Positions 43,304-55,654 of a stretch of 64,000 nt of DNA are shown here, in pieces. Below the pieces are notes generated by a model. That model saw nothing but the letters and a program-made list of their open reading frames with translations, had not been told where the DNA came from and did not search any database. Position 1 is the first letter of the stretch, and each line of letters begins with the position of its first letter. A program made the translations under genes and the position numbers. The DNA is from Prosapia bicincta (taxonomy: Eukaryota > Arthropoda > Insecta > Hemiptera > Cercopidae): assembly GCA_036971475.1 (NCBI GenBank), contig JBAIZL010000006.1, positions 10,931,656-10,995,655 of the forward strand, given 5' to 3'.

Positions 43304-43440
43304 CAGAGGATGTTACAAACATAAAAAAAGTTTCAAACCGTTCTGCCCATGAACAAGAAAAACCATAACAAGGTTATGTATCGAGTTTATATTGTAATTA
43401 TATTATTTAAAAATTAGTAACAATGGTTATTTTTAAATAA
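43304..43440 (+). repeat. Unit flanking a telomere-like array, copy 1
   Basis: From CAGAGG/TGTTACAAACATAA through TTCTGCCCATGAACAAGAAA and GGTTATGTATCGAGTTTATA to TTTTTAAATAAATAACC. Nearly identical to 45866-46004; each copy runs straight into (CCTAA)n. Confidence 0.9.
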
Positions 43441-44755
43441 ATAACCTAACCTAACCTAACCTAACCTAACCTAACCTAACCTAACCTAACCTAACCTAAC
43501 CCAACCCAAACCAACCCAACCTAACCCAACCCAACCCAACCCAACCCAACCCGACCCGACCCGACCCGACCCAACCCGACCCAACCCAACCCAACCCAAA
43601 CCAACCCAACCCAAACCAACCCAACCCAACCCAACCCATAACCCAACCCAACCCACCCAACCCACCCAACCTAACCCAACCTAACCTAACCTAACCCAAC
43701 CCAACCCAACCCAACCCAACCCAACCCAACCCAACCCAAACCAACCCAATCCAATCCAACCAACCCAACCCAACCGAACCCAACCCAACCCAACCCAACC
43801 CAACCTACCTAACCTAACCTAACCTAACCTAACCTAGCCTAACCTAACCCAACCCAACCCAACCCAACCCAACCCAACCCTACCCAATCCAACCCAACCC
43901 AACCCAACCCAACCCAACCCGACCCAACCCAACCTAACCCAACTCAACCAAAAAACTCAACCAACCCAACCCAACCTAACCTAACCCAACCTAACCTAAC
44001 CTAACCTAACCTAACCTAACGTAACCTAACCTAACCTAACCTAAGCTAACCTAACCTAACCCTACCTGACCTGACCTGACCAAACCTAACCATAACCCTA
44101 ACCCTAACCCAAACCTAACCAAACCTAACCTAACCTAACCTAACCTAACCTTAACCTAACCTTAACCTAACCCTAACCCTAACCCAACCTAACCTAACCT
44201 AACCTTAACCATAACCCTAACCCTAACCATAACCTAACCTAACCTTAACCATAACCATAACCAAAACCTAGCCTAGCCTAGCCTAGCCTAACCTAACCTA
44301 ACCTAACCTAACCTAACCATAACCCTAACCTAACCTAACCATAACCCTAACCTAACCATAACCTAACCTAACCTAACCTAACCATAACCATAACCATAAC
44401 CATAACCTGGCCTGGCCTGGCGTTTCCTGGCCTGGCCTAGCCTAGCCTAGCCTAGCCTAACCTAACCTAACCTAACCTTAACCAAAACCATAACCATAAC
44501 CCTAACCCTAACCATAACCTAACCTAACCTAACCTAACCTAACCGAACCTTAACCATAACCATAACCATAGCCTAGCCTAGCGTAGCCTAGCCTAGCCCA
44601 GCCTAGCCTAGCCCAGCCCAGCCCAGCCTAGCCTAGCCTAACCTAACCTAACCTAACCATAAACCTAACCTAACCATAACCCTAACCTAACCATAACCTA
44701 ACCTAACCTAACCCAACCTAACCTAACCTAACCTAACCTAACCTAACCTAACCTG
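43441..44755. repeat. Interstitial telomere-like (CCTAA)n array
   Basis: 1.3 kb of five- and six-base repeats. Perfect CCTAA runs alternate with CCCAA, CCGA, CCATAA, CCCTAA and CCTAG/CCTGG variants, often as local homogeneous blocks. TTAGG on the other strand is the usual insect telomere repeat, so this is an interstitial telomeric sequence or an element tail with the same motif. Confidence 0.95.
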
Positions 44756-44758
44756 CAG

Positions 44759-45025
44759 ATGGTTCTGCAAGTACAATCAATTGCTGGTTTTCCATTTCCA
44801 CCTCAAGTTAAATGTTCCATGTATTTTAGATACTTTGCAAACCTAGATTTCCAAAACATCAAAGGGCTTTTTCCTTTACTATCTAGACCAAAAGAAATTT
44901 TAGAATTAGCTAAGCAGAACGAAGTTTTTAGAGCGTTTTATAGTTACAGTATTGAGAAATGTTTGATAAAATGTTTAAACAATTGTTTTATTTTGGGTTT
45001 TACTAAAAAAATTATTTTATGCTAA
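44759..45025 (+). CDS. Hypothetical 88-codon open frame
   Basis: Begins MVLQVQSIAGFPFPPQVKCS directly after CTGCAG, which could also be a splice acceptor; ends LCK-free at GFTKKIILC and TAA. The composition (FRYFANLDFQNIKGLFPLLS) looks less random than most frames here, but no family is recognised. It could be an exon of an unidentified gene or a chance frame. Confidence 0.2.
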   Translation: MVLQVQSIAGFPFPPQVKCSMYFRYFANLDFQNIKGLFPLLSRPKEILELAKQNEVFRAFYSYSIEKCLIKCLNNCFILGFTKKIILC

Positions 45026-45029
45026 TGTT

Positions 45030-45865
45030 GTAAATTTCAATACATCAATTAAACGAGATGAAGTTTTCATTTCAAAACAATGTACTATCTCGGCTTGTTT
45101 AGTTTTACTTTTACATTGCAAACATTCCTCCCGATCTCAGAATGGCTTATTATTACAAACTTTGGCTGCTATCAGGGTCTCCGCATCCAGAGAGCTCAGC
45201 ATATGCTCTTCTTTGTTGCGTTTGTTACCCATTGTCATAAACAGAGAATTCTTATTGTCCAACATAAAACATACGTAGGCCGAGCGATAAAGAGGTTTTG
45301 CAAGTCTTGCAGTCTTGTTTTACTACGACTAATAGTGTCATTGTAAAGGATTAAATAAAGACGCTTCAAATTAAATATCAGTTAACGATAGTGTAAATAA
45401 ATTCCGCTGTTTATTACAGCAGATAGCCTAACTCGTCCTTATCCGTAGTCAACAGAACAGAGAAAATTCCATTAATCAATTCCGCGCGTTTTGACAAGAT
45501 TAATGACGTCGCTACGAAGTGAAGTGTAAAATCTACGGTGGCAAATTAACGACCAGCGCAGACATTCCGCCGGTGCAGAGCAACAGTTGCAAGAATCGTC
45601 CTCATTCTTAACCAAATAAACATAAAAGCTCCATTTGTCAAGCGAAAAATTTTACAAGATTAATGACGTCATTGTGAAGTTTTACAAATGCAAGAGGCAA
45701 AATAACGATCTGGTAAGCATGTCGCAGGCAAACGCGTTGCAAAGCGTGTCGATTTAACGGCCTGTTTTATATTTAAATTAAGGAGTCCTAGGACACAACA
45801 AAGTGGAATCTATTTAGGAAATCTTCCGATGATTGGAGTGGAGAAATAAATCTTTATGGTCCAAC
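45030..45865. other. Spacer with a diverged duplication
   Basis: ACAAGATTAATGACGTC followed by AAATTAACGACC (about 45495-45555) recurs as ACAAGATTAATGACGTC and AAATAACGATC (about 45655-45712). The open frame 45080-45346 has no recognisable domain. Confidence 0.45.
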
Positions 45866-46004
45866 CAGAGGAAGTTACAAACATAAAAAAAGTTTCAAAC
45901 CGTTCTGCCCATGAACAAGAAAAACCATAACAAGGTTATGTATCGAGTTTATATTGTAATTATATTATTTATAAATTAGTAACAATGGTTATTTTTAAAT
46001 AAAT
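45866..46004 (+). repeat. Unit flanking a telomere-like array, copy 2
   Basis: Differs from 43304-43440 by only a few bases, including the last TAAATAAATAACC before the array. Confidence 0.9.
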
Positions 46005-46087
46005 AACCTAACCTAACCCTAACCTAACCTAGCCTAACCTAACCCAACCTAACCTAACCTAACCTAACCTAACCTAACCTAACCTAA
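46005..46087. repeat. Short (CCTAA)n array
   Basis: About 80 bases of CCTAA with one CCCTAA and one CCTAG. Its right flank (AACTTTACGCACAATT) differs from that of the long array. Confidence 0.95.
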
Positions 46088-47319
46088 AACTTTACGCACA
46101 ATTAATGAGAGCATAGTGTGTCCTACTCATAGTGAAATATATAATTTTAGGCCTATATATATCTTTGATTTTGATCTAAAGAGTATAAACTAAGATCAAT
46201 AGCCTATATTGTTATTCCTTATTAATAATAACAACGTAAAATAATCAAAACTTCATATTTTACAAGCTACTGGCATTTAAAAAATACAATGTGCAATCTT
46301 TCCTCCATATAATTGCACCAAATTAACGACAAGTTAATTATCAAAGGCAATCTACATTAAGATTAGAATATTAAATTAATCATAACCTCTTACTATACAA
46401 GTTGATGACGTCAGAAATGCACGTGCAGTCTAGAAACAGAAAATTAAAGAACTTTTATAGTAAGGTAATTTAATTTGTACACAATGTTATTTTTTACCTT
46501 GACCCACTGAATGATTTTAAAAAAAGTCATTCGTTATAGTAAATTACAAATTACATAAAATGATCATTTTTGATGCGGTGAGCTACATTCTTTTATTGTA
46601 CTTAAAACATCTATATCGACGCCTACAATAACTTATTGGGTGGACATAAACATACAATTTTGCCACAGTATATTTCCGCCAGGTTACGCTATGAGTTACC
46701 TCTAAGTGAATTAAGTGATAACATATGATTTCATGTAACAGCTGATTTTGTGTTTGGTTATGTTGTAGAACAGCTGCTTTACACGTAGGTTGTGTTAGTT
46801 TAATAATAAGTTATGTATTTTTAATAGAATTTTTGAAATGAAAACATTCTTACGCGCGTCTTATATATTTTAAAAGCTGATTTCATATAAGTTTGTTAAA
46901 AAATTGGAGTTCAGTAAAAATTAATAAATGTTTTTGTTGCCTACATTATTTTATTATTAACTATAATAAATATTAGTCTTTATTAAACACATTCCTCAAA
47001 TAAAGGGATGTAAATATTGGATGAAAAATGTATAGATTCATATTTTTGGTGACTTTCATTGGAAGTTTTGCAAAACCATTAGCTGTAATTTGTTTTTTGT
47101 AGAGTAAATTTTGGGATTAAAAAGTTAAAAATTCTGTATTATAATTTCTTATATTATAACAAATGTTCAGGTAATTTCCCAACATGGAAGATTAAATGTT
47201 TTTCTGAATTCAAAATTTCTGTAGACGTGGCTGTAAAGGTTTTCACTTTTGTCGTCACTACCTCGAGTGCCAGAACACAAATTTTCAAATTATAAGGATG
47301 GTCATTCAGATTATATATA
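46088..47319. other. AT-rich spacer with a family R fragment
   Basis: ATAACATATGATTTCATG, AACAGCTGATTTTGTG and GAACAGCTGCTTTACACGTA at about 46710-46800 are a partial reverse-oriented family R copy. No gene seen. Confidence 0.5.
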
Positions 47320-47930
47320 ATAATAGCTTTCAAGGTCCAATGGGGTGGGTGATGCTCCCCTAGGATCAGGACCCCAGTCTGGGTCTCCAGCCACCCAAAA
47401 GTGGATAAAGATCCGATTGCACTACCAGGACCGAACTAACCAAATAGGGGTACGGACACCTAGTCTTTCAGAAGGTTCTACTGGTCCCGAGTAGTTCTGG
47501 AAGAGCGGCCGGACGGCTGTTACTGGAGGAGTTCGTGTCGTCCCAGTGGCGGGCCGGTGACCAACCAACGCCTTAAAGTAAGGTCGAAAGACTCTTACAT
47601 ATTGGTAACACGGGTCGTGGCACCAAGCCCCCCGTCTCGGGCCTGACGCTAGTCACCCGGGACGGGAGTTACGAGTTAAAAGTTTGATTCGTGGGGGTAG
47701 AGGTTTCATAGCTGGAGATGAATTACCCGAGCGGGCGGATATGTGCGTTTTGGCAGGGGTCGAGCCGGAAGGCTGAATCCTTGAAACTCTTCTCTTTCAA
47801 CATCTTTATTCTTCAATAGTTTCATACGCACAGATACTGCTGTCGCATGTTATCTGATGAAATAAGTTCGCGACTTCCTCGACAGAAGTGAGACGGCTCA
47901 CAGGGATAATTCTCTAACAGGTGTATATAA
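47320..47930. other. GC-rich island of unknown origin
   Basis: About 600 bases much richer in G and C than the flanks, with runs such as GGTCTCCAGCCACCC, GGCGGGCCGGTGACC, CACCCGGGACGGGAG and GAGCGGGCGGATATG. All six frames are broken by stops. No TIR, TSD or terminal poly(A) found at the borders. It could be a piece of a retrotransposon 5' region, an inserted foreign segment or a regulatory CpG island. Confidence 0.5.
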
Positions 47931-49639
47931 TAATACTTTCAAATCATCAGAGTCCTGAATCCTATAGAATAGAATTATTATTAGCTACATTAAGTGAGTA
48001 GTTTTTTCTTCGACCACATAAACAGATGGATTTTCCTTATCAGATACTCACATGATTAATAATCCAAGTGTCAAAAGTGTTTTAATTTGAAGAAAAATTT
48101 CAATAAATTCAGACAATTATTTACGAATTGTTATTATAGAGGGATTATTCATAAATTACCTCTGACTGAATGTTTACCTTTTTAAACAAGTAAACTCTTC
48201 TGACAGAAACCGTTTTCTAATCTGTGTGTGTTTGTATCGTTATAAACTGAAATGAGTAATATAAACAAAAATGTTTTACTCAATTGCTACTTCGGAAAAT
48301 AAAATAAATTATTTTAGTTATTTTTATTTCAATGAAAAAAACTTAATTTTGCGAAGGAACCAATTACCCCAACATTTGTTATAATATAATAAACAATAAT
48401 ACAGATTCTTTTACATTTTTAACATCAATATTTGAACTACAAATAACAAATTAGAGATATAAGTTTTCGAAAATTGTTATATCTTTATTTGAGGAATGTT
48501 TTTACTGAAGAAGAATATTTATTGTAGTTATTAATTAAATAATGCAGGTAACAAAATATTATTTAGATGTTTATTTAATACAATTTTTGTAACAAACATT
48601 TAATTGAAATACGCTCTTAAAAAGTATCAGAAGCGTTTAAGAGTGTTTTCTTTTCAAAAATTAGATTAAAATTACATAACTTATTATTATCATTATATTG
48701 AATTATTTATTTATATTGAGATATATCAAAATTTAAATAAATTTTATAGCTGATCGAAGGTATTTAACAATAACCTTTTATTTAGCAATGTTCAACAAAT
48801 AAACTCACATAAGCTAAGTGTTAAAACTGTTACCCTACAACACAAAATCAGCTGATGCATGAAAACATATGTTATCATGTAATTCACCTTGAGGTGACTC
48901 ACAGCATAACCTCACGGAAATAATGCTGTCGCAATTGTAAGTTGAATGTCCATTCAATAAATTTGTGTAGGGGGGTCGTAAAAGTTTTCAGTTTAATAGA
49001 TACATATTCTTGAGATTTTATGGCTTTGCTTTCATTCATTATCCTTTTTGCTATTTACATAAACCCCTTTATTTTTCTTCAAGAAGTGGTTTCTAATTAT
49101 TTAAAACTCTGCACCGTTCTGTTGGCTTATCCAAAAACGTAAAATTACCCAGACTCAATTGCGGTAAACTTTAACAAACCTTATTGTGTTTCTAAACACC
49201 TCTTCCCGAGACTAACCTTGTTACCCGCAATGCAATGATTGTAAACTGAGACTTTCGTCAACGGTGGAAGTTTGTTGGGGCGTTGTCATGGGAACAGTTA
49301 GCGTCAATTGTTATTGCTTTTAGTGCTCAACTTTGCCTGTTATCGGAGAAGCGTTGGTTGCTTACTTCACTCAGGGAAGGAATCATATAAATACATTAAC
49401 ACAGGTGTTATTGCTGGGGTAGAACTTTGCTTCACTCAATGTTTAACATGTTTTTGTAAGGAAATCTCGCTTTCCCTTTTGTTTTAACGCACGCTCGGAG
49501 CTTCAAGTGGAAAACCTTTAAATCTATCAAAGCCTAGTTTATCCTAAATAATTGTGTTTTTTGTTAAAAATATGCCTCTGTTTAATCGATTTAATATTAT
49601 TTTTATATTTAATAAAATAAATAGTGATATTTGTTTCAC
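47931..49639. other. Spacer with family R fragments
   Basis: Partial family R sequence at about 48200-48340 (AGTAATATAAACAAAAATG) and 48780-48900 (CACAAAATCAGCTGATGCAT, CATATGTTATCA), apparently split by about 440 bases. No gene recognised. A potential X-box is listed separately. Confidence 0.5.
49282..49295. promoter_or_regulatory. X-box (RFX-type) motif match
   Basis: GTTGTCATGGGAAC fits RYYNYYATRRNRAC at every position. RFX factors use this motif in promoters of ciliary genes. It lies in a slightly GC-richer patch, but no transcript start or gene is visible nearby, so it may be chance. Confidence 0.25.
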
Positions 49640-49667
49640 AATTTAATTCTCTCTCTCTCCCTCGCTC

Positions 49668-49753
<86 letters not shown>

Positions 49754-49933
49754 TTTTGCAACACTGTTTTCTAGTAGGCCTATTCATTTATCACTTTCAC
49801 TATATGTACTGCGAGGGAGTCTACTACAAGCCCCGGTCAGTGATGCCAGATGATGGAGATACTAACAATCTTTGAAAGTTAACTCGCATAAATACCAAGT
49901 AAGATTCTTGTTTAAGTACATGAAGTGAAAGTG

Positions 49934-49990
<57 letters not shown>
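49640..49990. repeat. (CT)n(TA)n and (AT)n microsatellites
   Basis: CT repeats at about 49645-49712 pass directly into TA repeats (49713-49751); a second AT tract lies at about 49937-49990. Confidence 0.93.
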
Positions 49991-49992
<2 letters not shown>

Positions 49993-50164
49993 TATAATTA
50001 AACCTTAAATATCCACCTTAAATATAATTATAGCTTTGATTTTGTATTCACCTTTAATAACAAACATGAAAATGTTATAAGAATGTGTTTTAAGAATGAC
50101 CAATTTTTATAGGTTCCACTGTACACGCACCTGAGACTTCTATATATTGGCTGTGTCACAACAT

Positions 50165-51715
50165 AAATGTTTCGGTTCACCTTGGAATTAATTTACAAGG
50201 ACGACACTTTGATCTTCAGATTGAAGAATACCTTGTTAAAGCCAGGCCAGATGTATAGAGATGACGTCAGCTTCTCAAAACGCTGCTATAGGACTCCTTT
50301 AAAGTCATATGGTGTTCCGTGGTGTCCGAATGTGACACTAGAGGAGACTGCAGCTCTGAGATGAGGTTAGTTTCCCGAAGAGTTGTTACAATACCCTTCC
50401 TAAGTGACGCCAACTGCAGGTTCAAGCTGTCCGACAATATGACTTCATCTCACCAAAACTTTGCTATAGGACTCCTTTAAAGTCATATGGTGTTCCGTGG
50501 TGTACGAATGTGACACTAGCTGGAGACTGCAGCTCTGAGATGAGGTTAGTTTCCCGTAAGTTGCTACAATACCCTTCCTAAGTGACGCCAACTGTTTAAG
50601 CTGTCCGACAATATGACTTCATCTCACCAAAACTTTGCTATAGGACTCCTTTAAAGTCATATGGTGTTCCGTGGTGTACGCATGTGACACTAGCTGGAGA
50701 CTGCAGTTCTGAGATGAGGTTAGTTTCCCGTAAGTTGCTACAATACCCTTCCTAAGTGACGCCAACTGTTTAAGCTGTCCGACAATATGACTTCATCTCA
50801 CCAAAACGTTGCTATAGGACTCCTTTAAAGTCATATGGTGTTCCGTGGTGTACGAATGTGACACTAGCTGGAGACTGCAGCTCTGAGATGAGGTTAGTTT
50901 CCCGAAGAGTTGCTACAATACCCTTCCTAAGTGACGCCAACTGCAGGTTAAAGCTGTCCGACAATATGACTTCATCTCACCAAAACTTTGCTATAGGACT
51001 CCTTTAAAGTCATATGGTGTTCCGTGGTGTACGAATGTGACACTAGCTGGAGACTGCAGCTCTGAGATGAGGTTAGTTTCCCGAAGAGTTGCTACAATAC
51101 CCTTCCTAAGTGACGCCAACTGCAGGTTAAAGCTGTCCGACAATATGACTTCATCTCACCAAAACTTTGCTATAGGACTCCTTTAAAGTCATATGGTGTT
51201 CCGTGGTGTACGCATGTGACACTAGCTGGAGACTGAAGTTCTGAGATGAGGTTAGTTTCCCGAAGAGTTGCTACAATACCCTTCCTAAGTGACGCCAACT
51301 GCAGGTTAAAGCTGTCCGACAATATGACTTCATCTCACCAAAACTTTGCTATAGGACTCCTTTAAAGTCATATGGTGTTCCGTGGTGTACGAATGTGACA
51401 CTAGCTGGAGACTGCAGCTCTGAGATGAGGTTAGTTTCCCGAAGAGTTGCTACAATACCCTTCCTAAGTGACGCCAACTGCAGGTTAAAGCTGTCCGACA
51501 ATATGAATTCATCTCACCAAAACTTTGCTATAGGACTCCTTTAAAGTCATATGGTGTTCCGTGGTGTACGCATGTGACACTAGCTGGCGACTGCAGCTCT
51601 GAGATGAGGTTAGTTTCCCGAAGAGTTGCTACAATACCCTTCCTAAGTGACGCCAACTGCAGGTTAAAGCTGCCCGACAATATGACTTCATCTCAACAAA
51701 ACTTTGCTACTCTGC
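50165..51715. repeat. Satellite of about 178-bp units, eight copies
   Basis: TGCTATAGGACTCCTTTAAA recurs at about 50284, 50461, 50637, 50811, 50990, 51168, 51347 and 51526. Each unit also has GGTGTTCCGTGGTGTACG, AGCTCTGAGATGAGGTTAGT and AGTGACGCCAACTG. Copies differ by a few bases and a short indel at CGAAGAGTTG. Confidence 0.95.
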
Positions 51716-53191
51716 TTTTCATCATGATTCTCTCTATCTTTTATTTTTATCTCTGTTACGTATCTCTACAATCTAATCTGTTTCACTCTTGTTAGTTGTT
51801 AAAATATATGTTTTGGTGTTTCCATAACTATTTCTTTCCTTTTACGTCTGTTTCTGTTTATTGCATTTAGAACTTCTGTAACATGTATTTAGATAAGCTT
51901 TTAATTTATTAGTTATAAACTGAAATCTGTCACTTCCCCACGACTGTAGAAGAAACGCCCAAACTTTCAAATTTAATTTTTTACACGGCAAAATTACTGA
52001 AGCCGTTTATATCTACAGGTCAAGTTGGCACTTTGGGGGTGCGGCCGCATTTGGAGACGGAAGACAGGGGGAGGGTGGTGCTGTTCGCTAGGAATTTTCA
52101 AAAACATCGACCCTTGGACTGTAAAAGGAACAATTAATTATTTTGTTACTTAATAATACTTTTTAATGCATTGTGTAAATATGGCATTCATGAAAGCTTG
52201 CTAATAGAATTGTCTAAGGGTTGGGACTCGTAGGTCGCGATTTATGGTCCATATGAGGGATGACAACAGTGCCTGATGTTTTATAGACGACAAATACACA
52301 ATGTCTACCTAAGAGCCAAATGCCAGCTGATAAAATGTGACCTATATGAAAATACTGGTGTTGTTAGTGCCAGATAATTACAGATGTAACGGCCTACACA
52401 ACTCATAAGGTCAGTGCTATAGTTATCGTTGAAATAACTTTACCAAATATTATCAACACACAGTTCCAAAACTTGCTGCTAATATTATAAGTAGATTAAT
52501 TTATCTTTGGGATGCATCTATTTATCTTTAGGATTTCTTTCTAAAGTTAACAAATTTATAATCAAGCAATATATGCATTTCTAAAAGAGTATCTCTGTAC
52601 ATATCGTATATATTATTATACAACAACTGTTAAAAAGGAAGAATTAAATCTAGATCTCTTGAAATTCTGACGAGAAATTCTATTACGAATATTTTAAATT
52701 GTAAATATTTAACGAAGTAAGATACTGTCTACTTGGGGTGACAATTACATCTCTAAAAATAACAAGACATTTGAACTGAGCTGCAATTTGAATAGTAAGG
52801 AGTCGAGTTGGTAGAACAGTGTTCGTTAGAGAACTGACAATAAGGGAGGAGGGGAGGCAGAGACTTGAAGGATGAAATCACTGCGAGCAAGGGTGCTGTT
52901 ATCGTTAAGTGTTTCAGTCGGTCCGATGAATTCACTGTTTATTTATTTGTCGGTGTACAATTCTGCCCAAATAATCGCTCCGCTTCCAACAATAATGATA
53001 CTAATTAATGCGATATACGTGGAGGATTTCATTAACATGAAGACTATTAATTATATTAAAAAACAACACAATTTAGAAGTACGTTATTTTATCGATATTG
53101 TTTTAAAAAGATATTGCTTTTATTATTCTTCTCTATTGATTAGTTTTTTTTTCGTAGTTTAGTTCGTTTTCAGTATTTCCCAACGTGGGCA
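51716..53191. other. Spacer
   Basis: No supported gene. A GC-rich patch (GGGTGCGGCCGCATTTGG) lies near 52037. Confidence 0.5.
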
Positions 53192-53371
53192 ATGTCAGAA
53201 GCAGACAAGAGCAAGATCAACCCAGTGGAAATAGACGCTCTTAGGAGATCGTGTCATGTCTCTAGACGAGAATACAAAACAAATGAAAGCATTAGAGATA
53301 TGACAGAGAAGGAGACAGTCGCAGAGGCGATTCACAGGAGACAGCTGATACGGTTTGGACAAGTAAAGTAG
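53192..53371 (+). pseudogene. Non-LTR retrotransposon C-terminal fragment
   Basis: The frame MSEADKSKINPVEIDALRRS continues with CHVSRREYKTNESIRDMTEK and EAIHRRQLIRFGQVK and then TAG. The alternation of ALRRS-x-R-x-SR, IR-x-M and RRQL-x-x-x-G-x-V is the conserved C-terminus of insect endonuclease-RT elements, the same part as seen at 33877-34060. Nothing upstream of it is preserved. Confidence 0.75.
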
Positions 53372-53575
53372 GGAGGATTCTTCTCTTCACCGAAGAGAAG
53401 AAGAATGATAAGATCAAGACTAACACTGGGGAGAAACCATCAATAAATCCATAAGTAAAAGTGAGTTATCGGTGGAACATTGCTACAATAGGAAAGCATG
53501 GAGGCAAAGTTTAGAAATAGGACAGAGACGGCAGAAGCTACAAAACCAACATTACATTCATACACACAGACACAG

Positions 53576-54383
<808 letters not shown>

Positions 54384-54398
54384 TATACTATATATATA

Positions 54399-54491
<93 letters not shown>
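54384..54491. repeat. (AT)n tract, left border of PLE fragment
   Basis: Compound TATATAGTATATATAT and AT repeat truncating the PLE reading frame on its right. Confidence 0.9.
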
Positions 54492-54494
<3 letters not shown>

Positions 54495-55170
54495 TAAGAA
54501 TAAACAAAGAACTAGACACAATTAAATATTTAGCATACACAAATGGATGCAACACCACAATAATAGACAAACTATGGCCCAAAATACAAAAAAAACACTA
54601 AAATTAACACTACAGACAGGGAAAACAAATACATCACATTACCATTCAAACAAAATATCCTGAAAATTACAAAAAACAGGATACAAAATAGCATACAAAA
54701 CTAATAACAAGCTACAATAAAAAATACAACATAACAACAACAACAAGGATATACAAGCACCAGGCGTATACAAACTGAACTGCGAAGAATGTAACAAGTT
54801 CTACATTGGACAAACAGGTCGCACCTTTAAACAAAGAGTCGAAGAACACAAACAGAACACCAACTCAACATTTTACAACCACATAAAAGATACAGGACAC
54901 AAATACACAGACATTTACCAAAACCTAAAAATCCTACACATCAACATAAAAGGACCACATCTCAACACACTAGAACAATATGAAATTTACAGACATACAA
55001 AAACACAAAGTACAAACATATTAAACGAACAAACACAATACAAATCACACATACTCTTTGATACTATTGAAAACCTACCTTTAAAACCGTCACCGCTTAC
55101 CCAACATCTCCAAGCAGAAGACGCTGATGGCGATCGGCACATAGCGATCGAAAACGTTCAGTCTCAGTAA
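54492..55170 (+). pseudogene. Penelope-like element, C-terminal part with GIY-YIG endonuclease
   Basis: The 5' part is decayed: KELDTIKYLAYTNGC, ITLPFKQNILKITKN and IAYKTNNKLQ in shifting frames correspond to the RT-to-endonuclease linker of PLEs. From 54721 one frame is open to TAA at 55168-55170 after a single stop at 54718-54720. It contains APGVYKLNCEECNKFYIGQT, GRTFKQRVEEHKQN and LNTLEQYEIYRH: the G-V-Y and Y-I-G halves of the GIY-YIG motif, the conserved arginine (R in FKQR), a CxxC between them that is typical of PLE endonucleases, and a downstream glutamate candidate. PLEs are retroelements using RT plus this endonuclease. The RT core is absent; an AT tract cuts the left side. The endonuclease part itself looks recently intact. 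Confidence 0.9.
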
Positions 55171-55227
55171 GTTTTACCAAATTTACTAAATTCAAAGTTC
55201 GGATAGTCATAAACTATTGTTTAAGTG

Positions 55228-55285
<58 letters not shown>

Positions 55286-55290
<5 letters not shown>

Positions 55291-55496
55291 TAATATATTA
55301 CTATTGTAATTAATTTTATCCACCATTAAGTGCAATAATTTTACCTTGTGTGTAGTTTTCGCGCGATAGAGGGTATGTTAGAAACGCGAAAAATAGATAG
55401 AAACCAAATTTGAAGCGGGTTGTATTTCGTGTCAATTTTGAACTTAATCGGTGCAGAAGAGTTTTAGTTTTTGAAGGGTACACAAACCAATATAAC

Positions 55497-55498
<2 letters not shown>
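55286..55498 (+). mobile_element. PLE terminal-repeat fragment between AT tracts
   Basis: TTAATATATTACTATTGTAA and TTAAGTGCAATAATTTTACC match the terminal repeats at 55546-55652 and 55998-56148. It then diverges into a hairpin TTTTCGCG...CGCGAAAA (about 55356-55392). AT tracts at 55232-55285 and 55499-55545 bound it. Confidence 0.65.
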
Positions 55499-55545
<47 letters not shown>

Positions 55546-55547
<2 letters not shown>

Positions 55548-55652
55548 GTTAATATATTACTATTGTAAGTAATTTTATCCACCATTAAGTGCAATAATTT
55601 TACCTTGAGTGATGAGGCACCTTTCGGTCACTTGACCATTGTCGAATCACTC
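55546..55652 (-). mobile_element. PLE terminal repeat (family C), inverted partner of 55998-56148
   Basis: About 100 bases nearly identical in reverse complement to 56001-56102, forming inverted terminal repeats around a PLE N-terminal coding fragment. Contains the hammerhead-like motif at 55607-55652. Confidence 0.8.
55607..55652 (-). ncRNA. Hammerhead-like motif (family C), well-paired
   Basis: Minus strand: GAGTGAT and ATCACTC form a 7-bp stem I; the core is TCGACAA followed by one extra T; stem II is GGTC/GACC closed by AAGT; then GAA; stem III AGG/CCT with a TG loop; C as the cleavage-site base. All helices pair perfectly, but the core differs from CTGATGA at four positions, including C3 to T and G8 to A together. 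Confidence 0.5.
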
Positions 55653-55654
55653 TT

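Noticed and set aside
43441..44755. True chromosome end
   Set aside because: The repeat is interstitial, degenerate and followed by 19 kb of other sequence.
47320..47930. Ribosomal RNA fragment
   Set aside because: GC-rich and with a short GGGATAA word near the end, but no conserved rRNA block could be matched.
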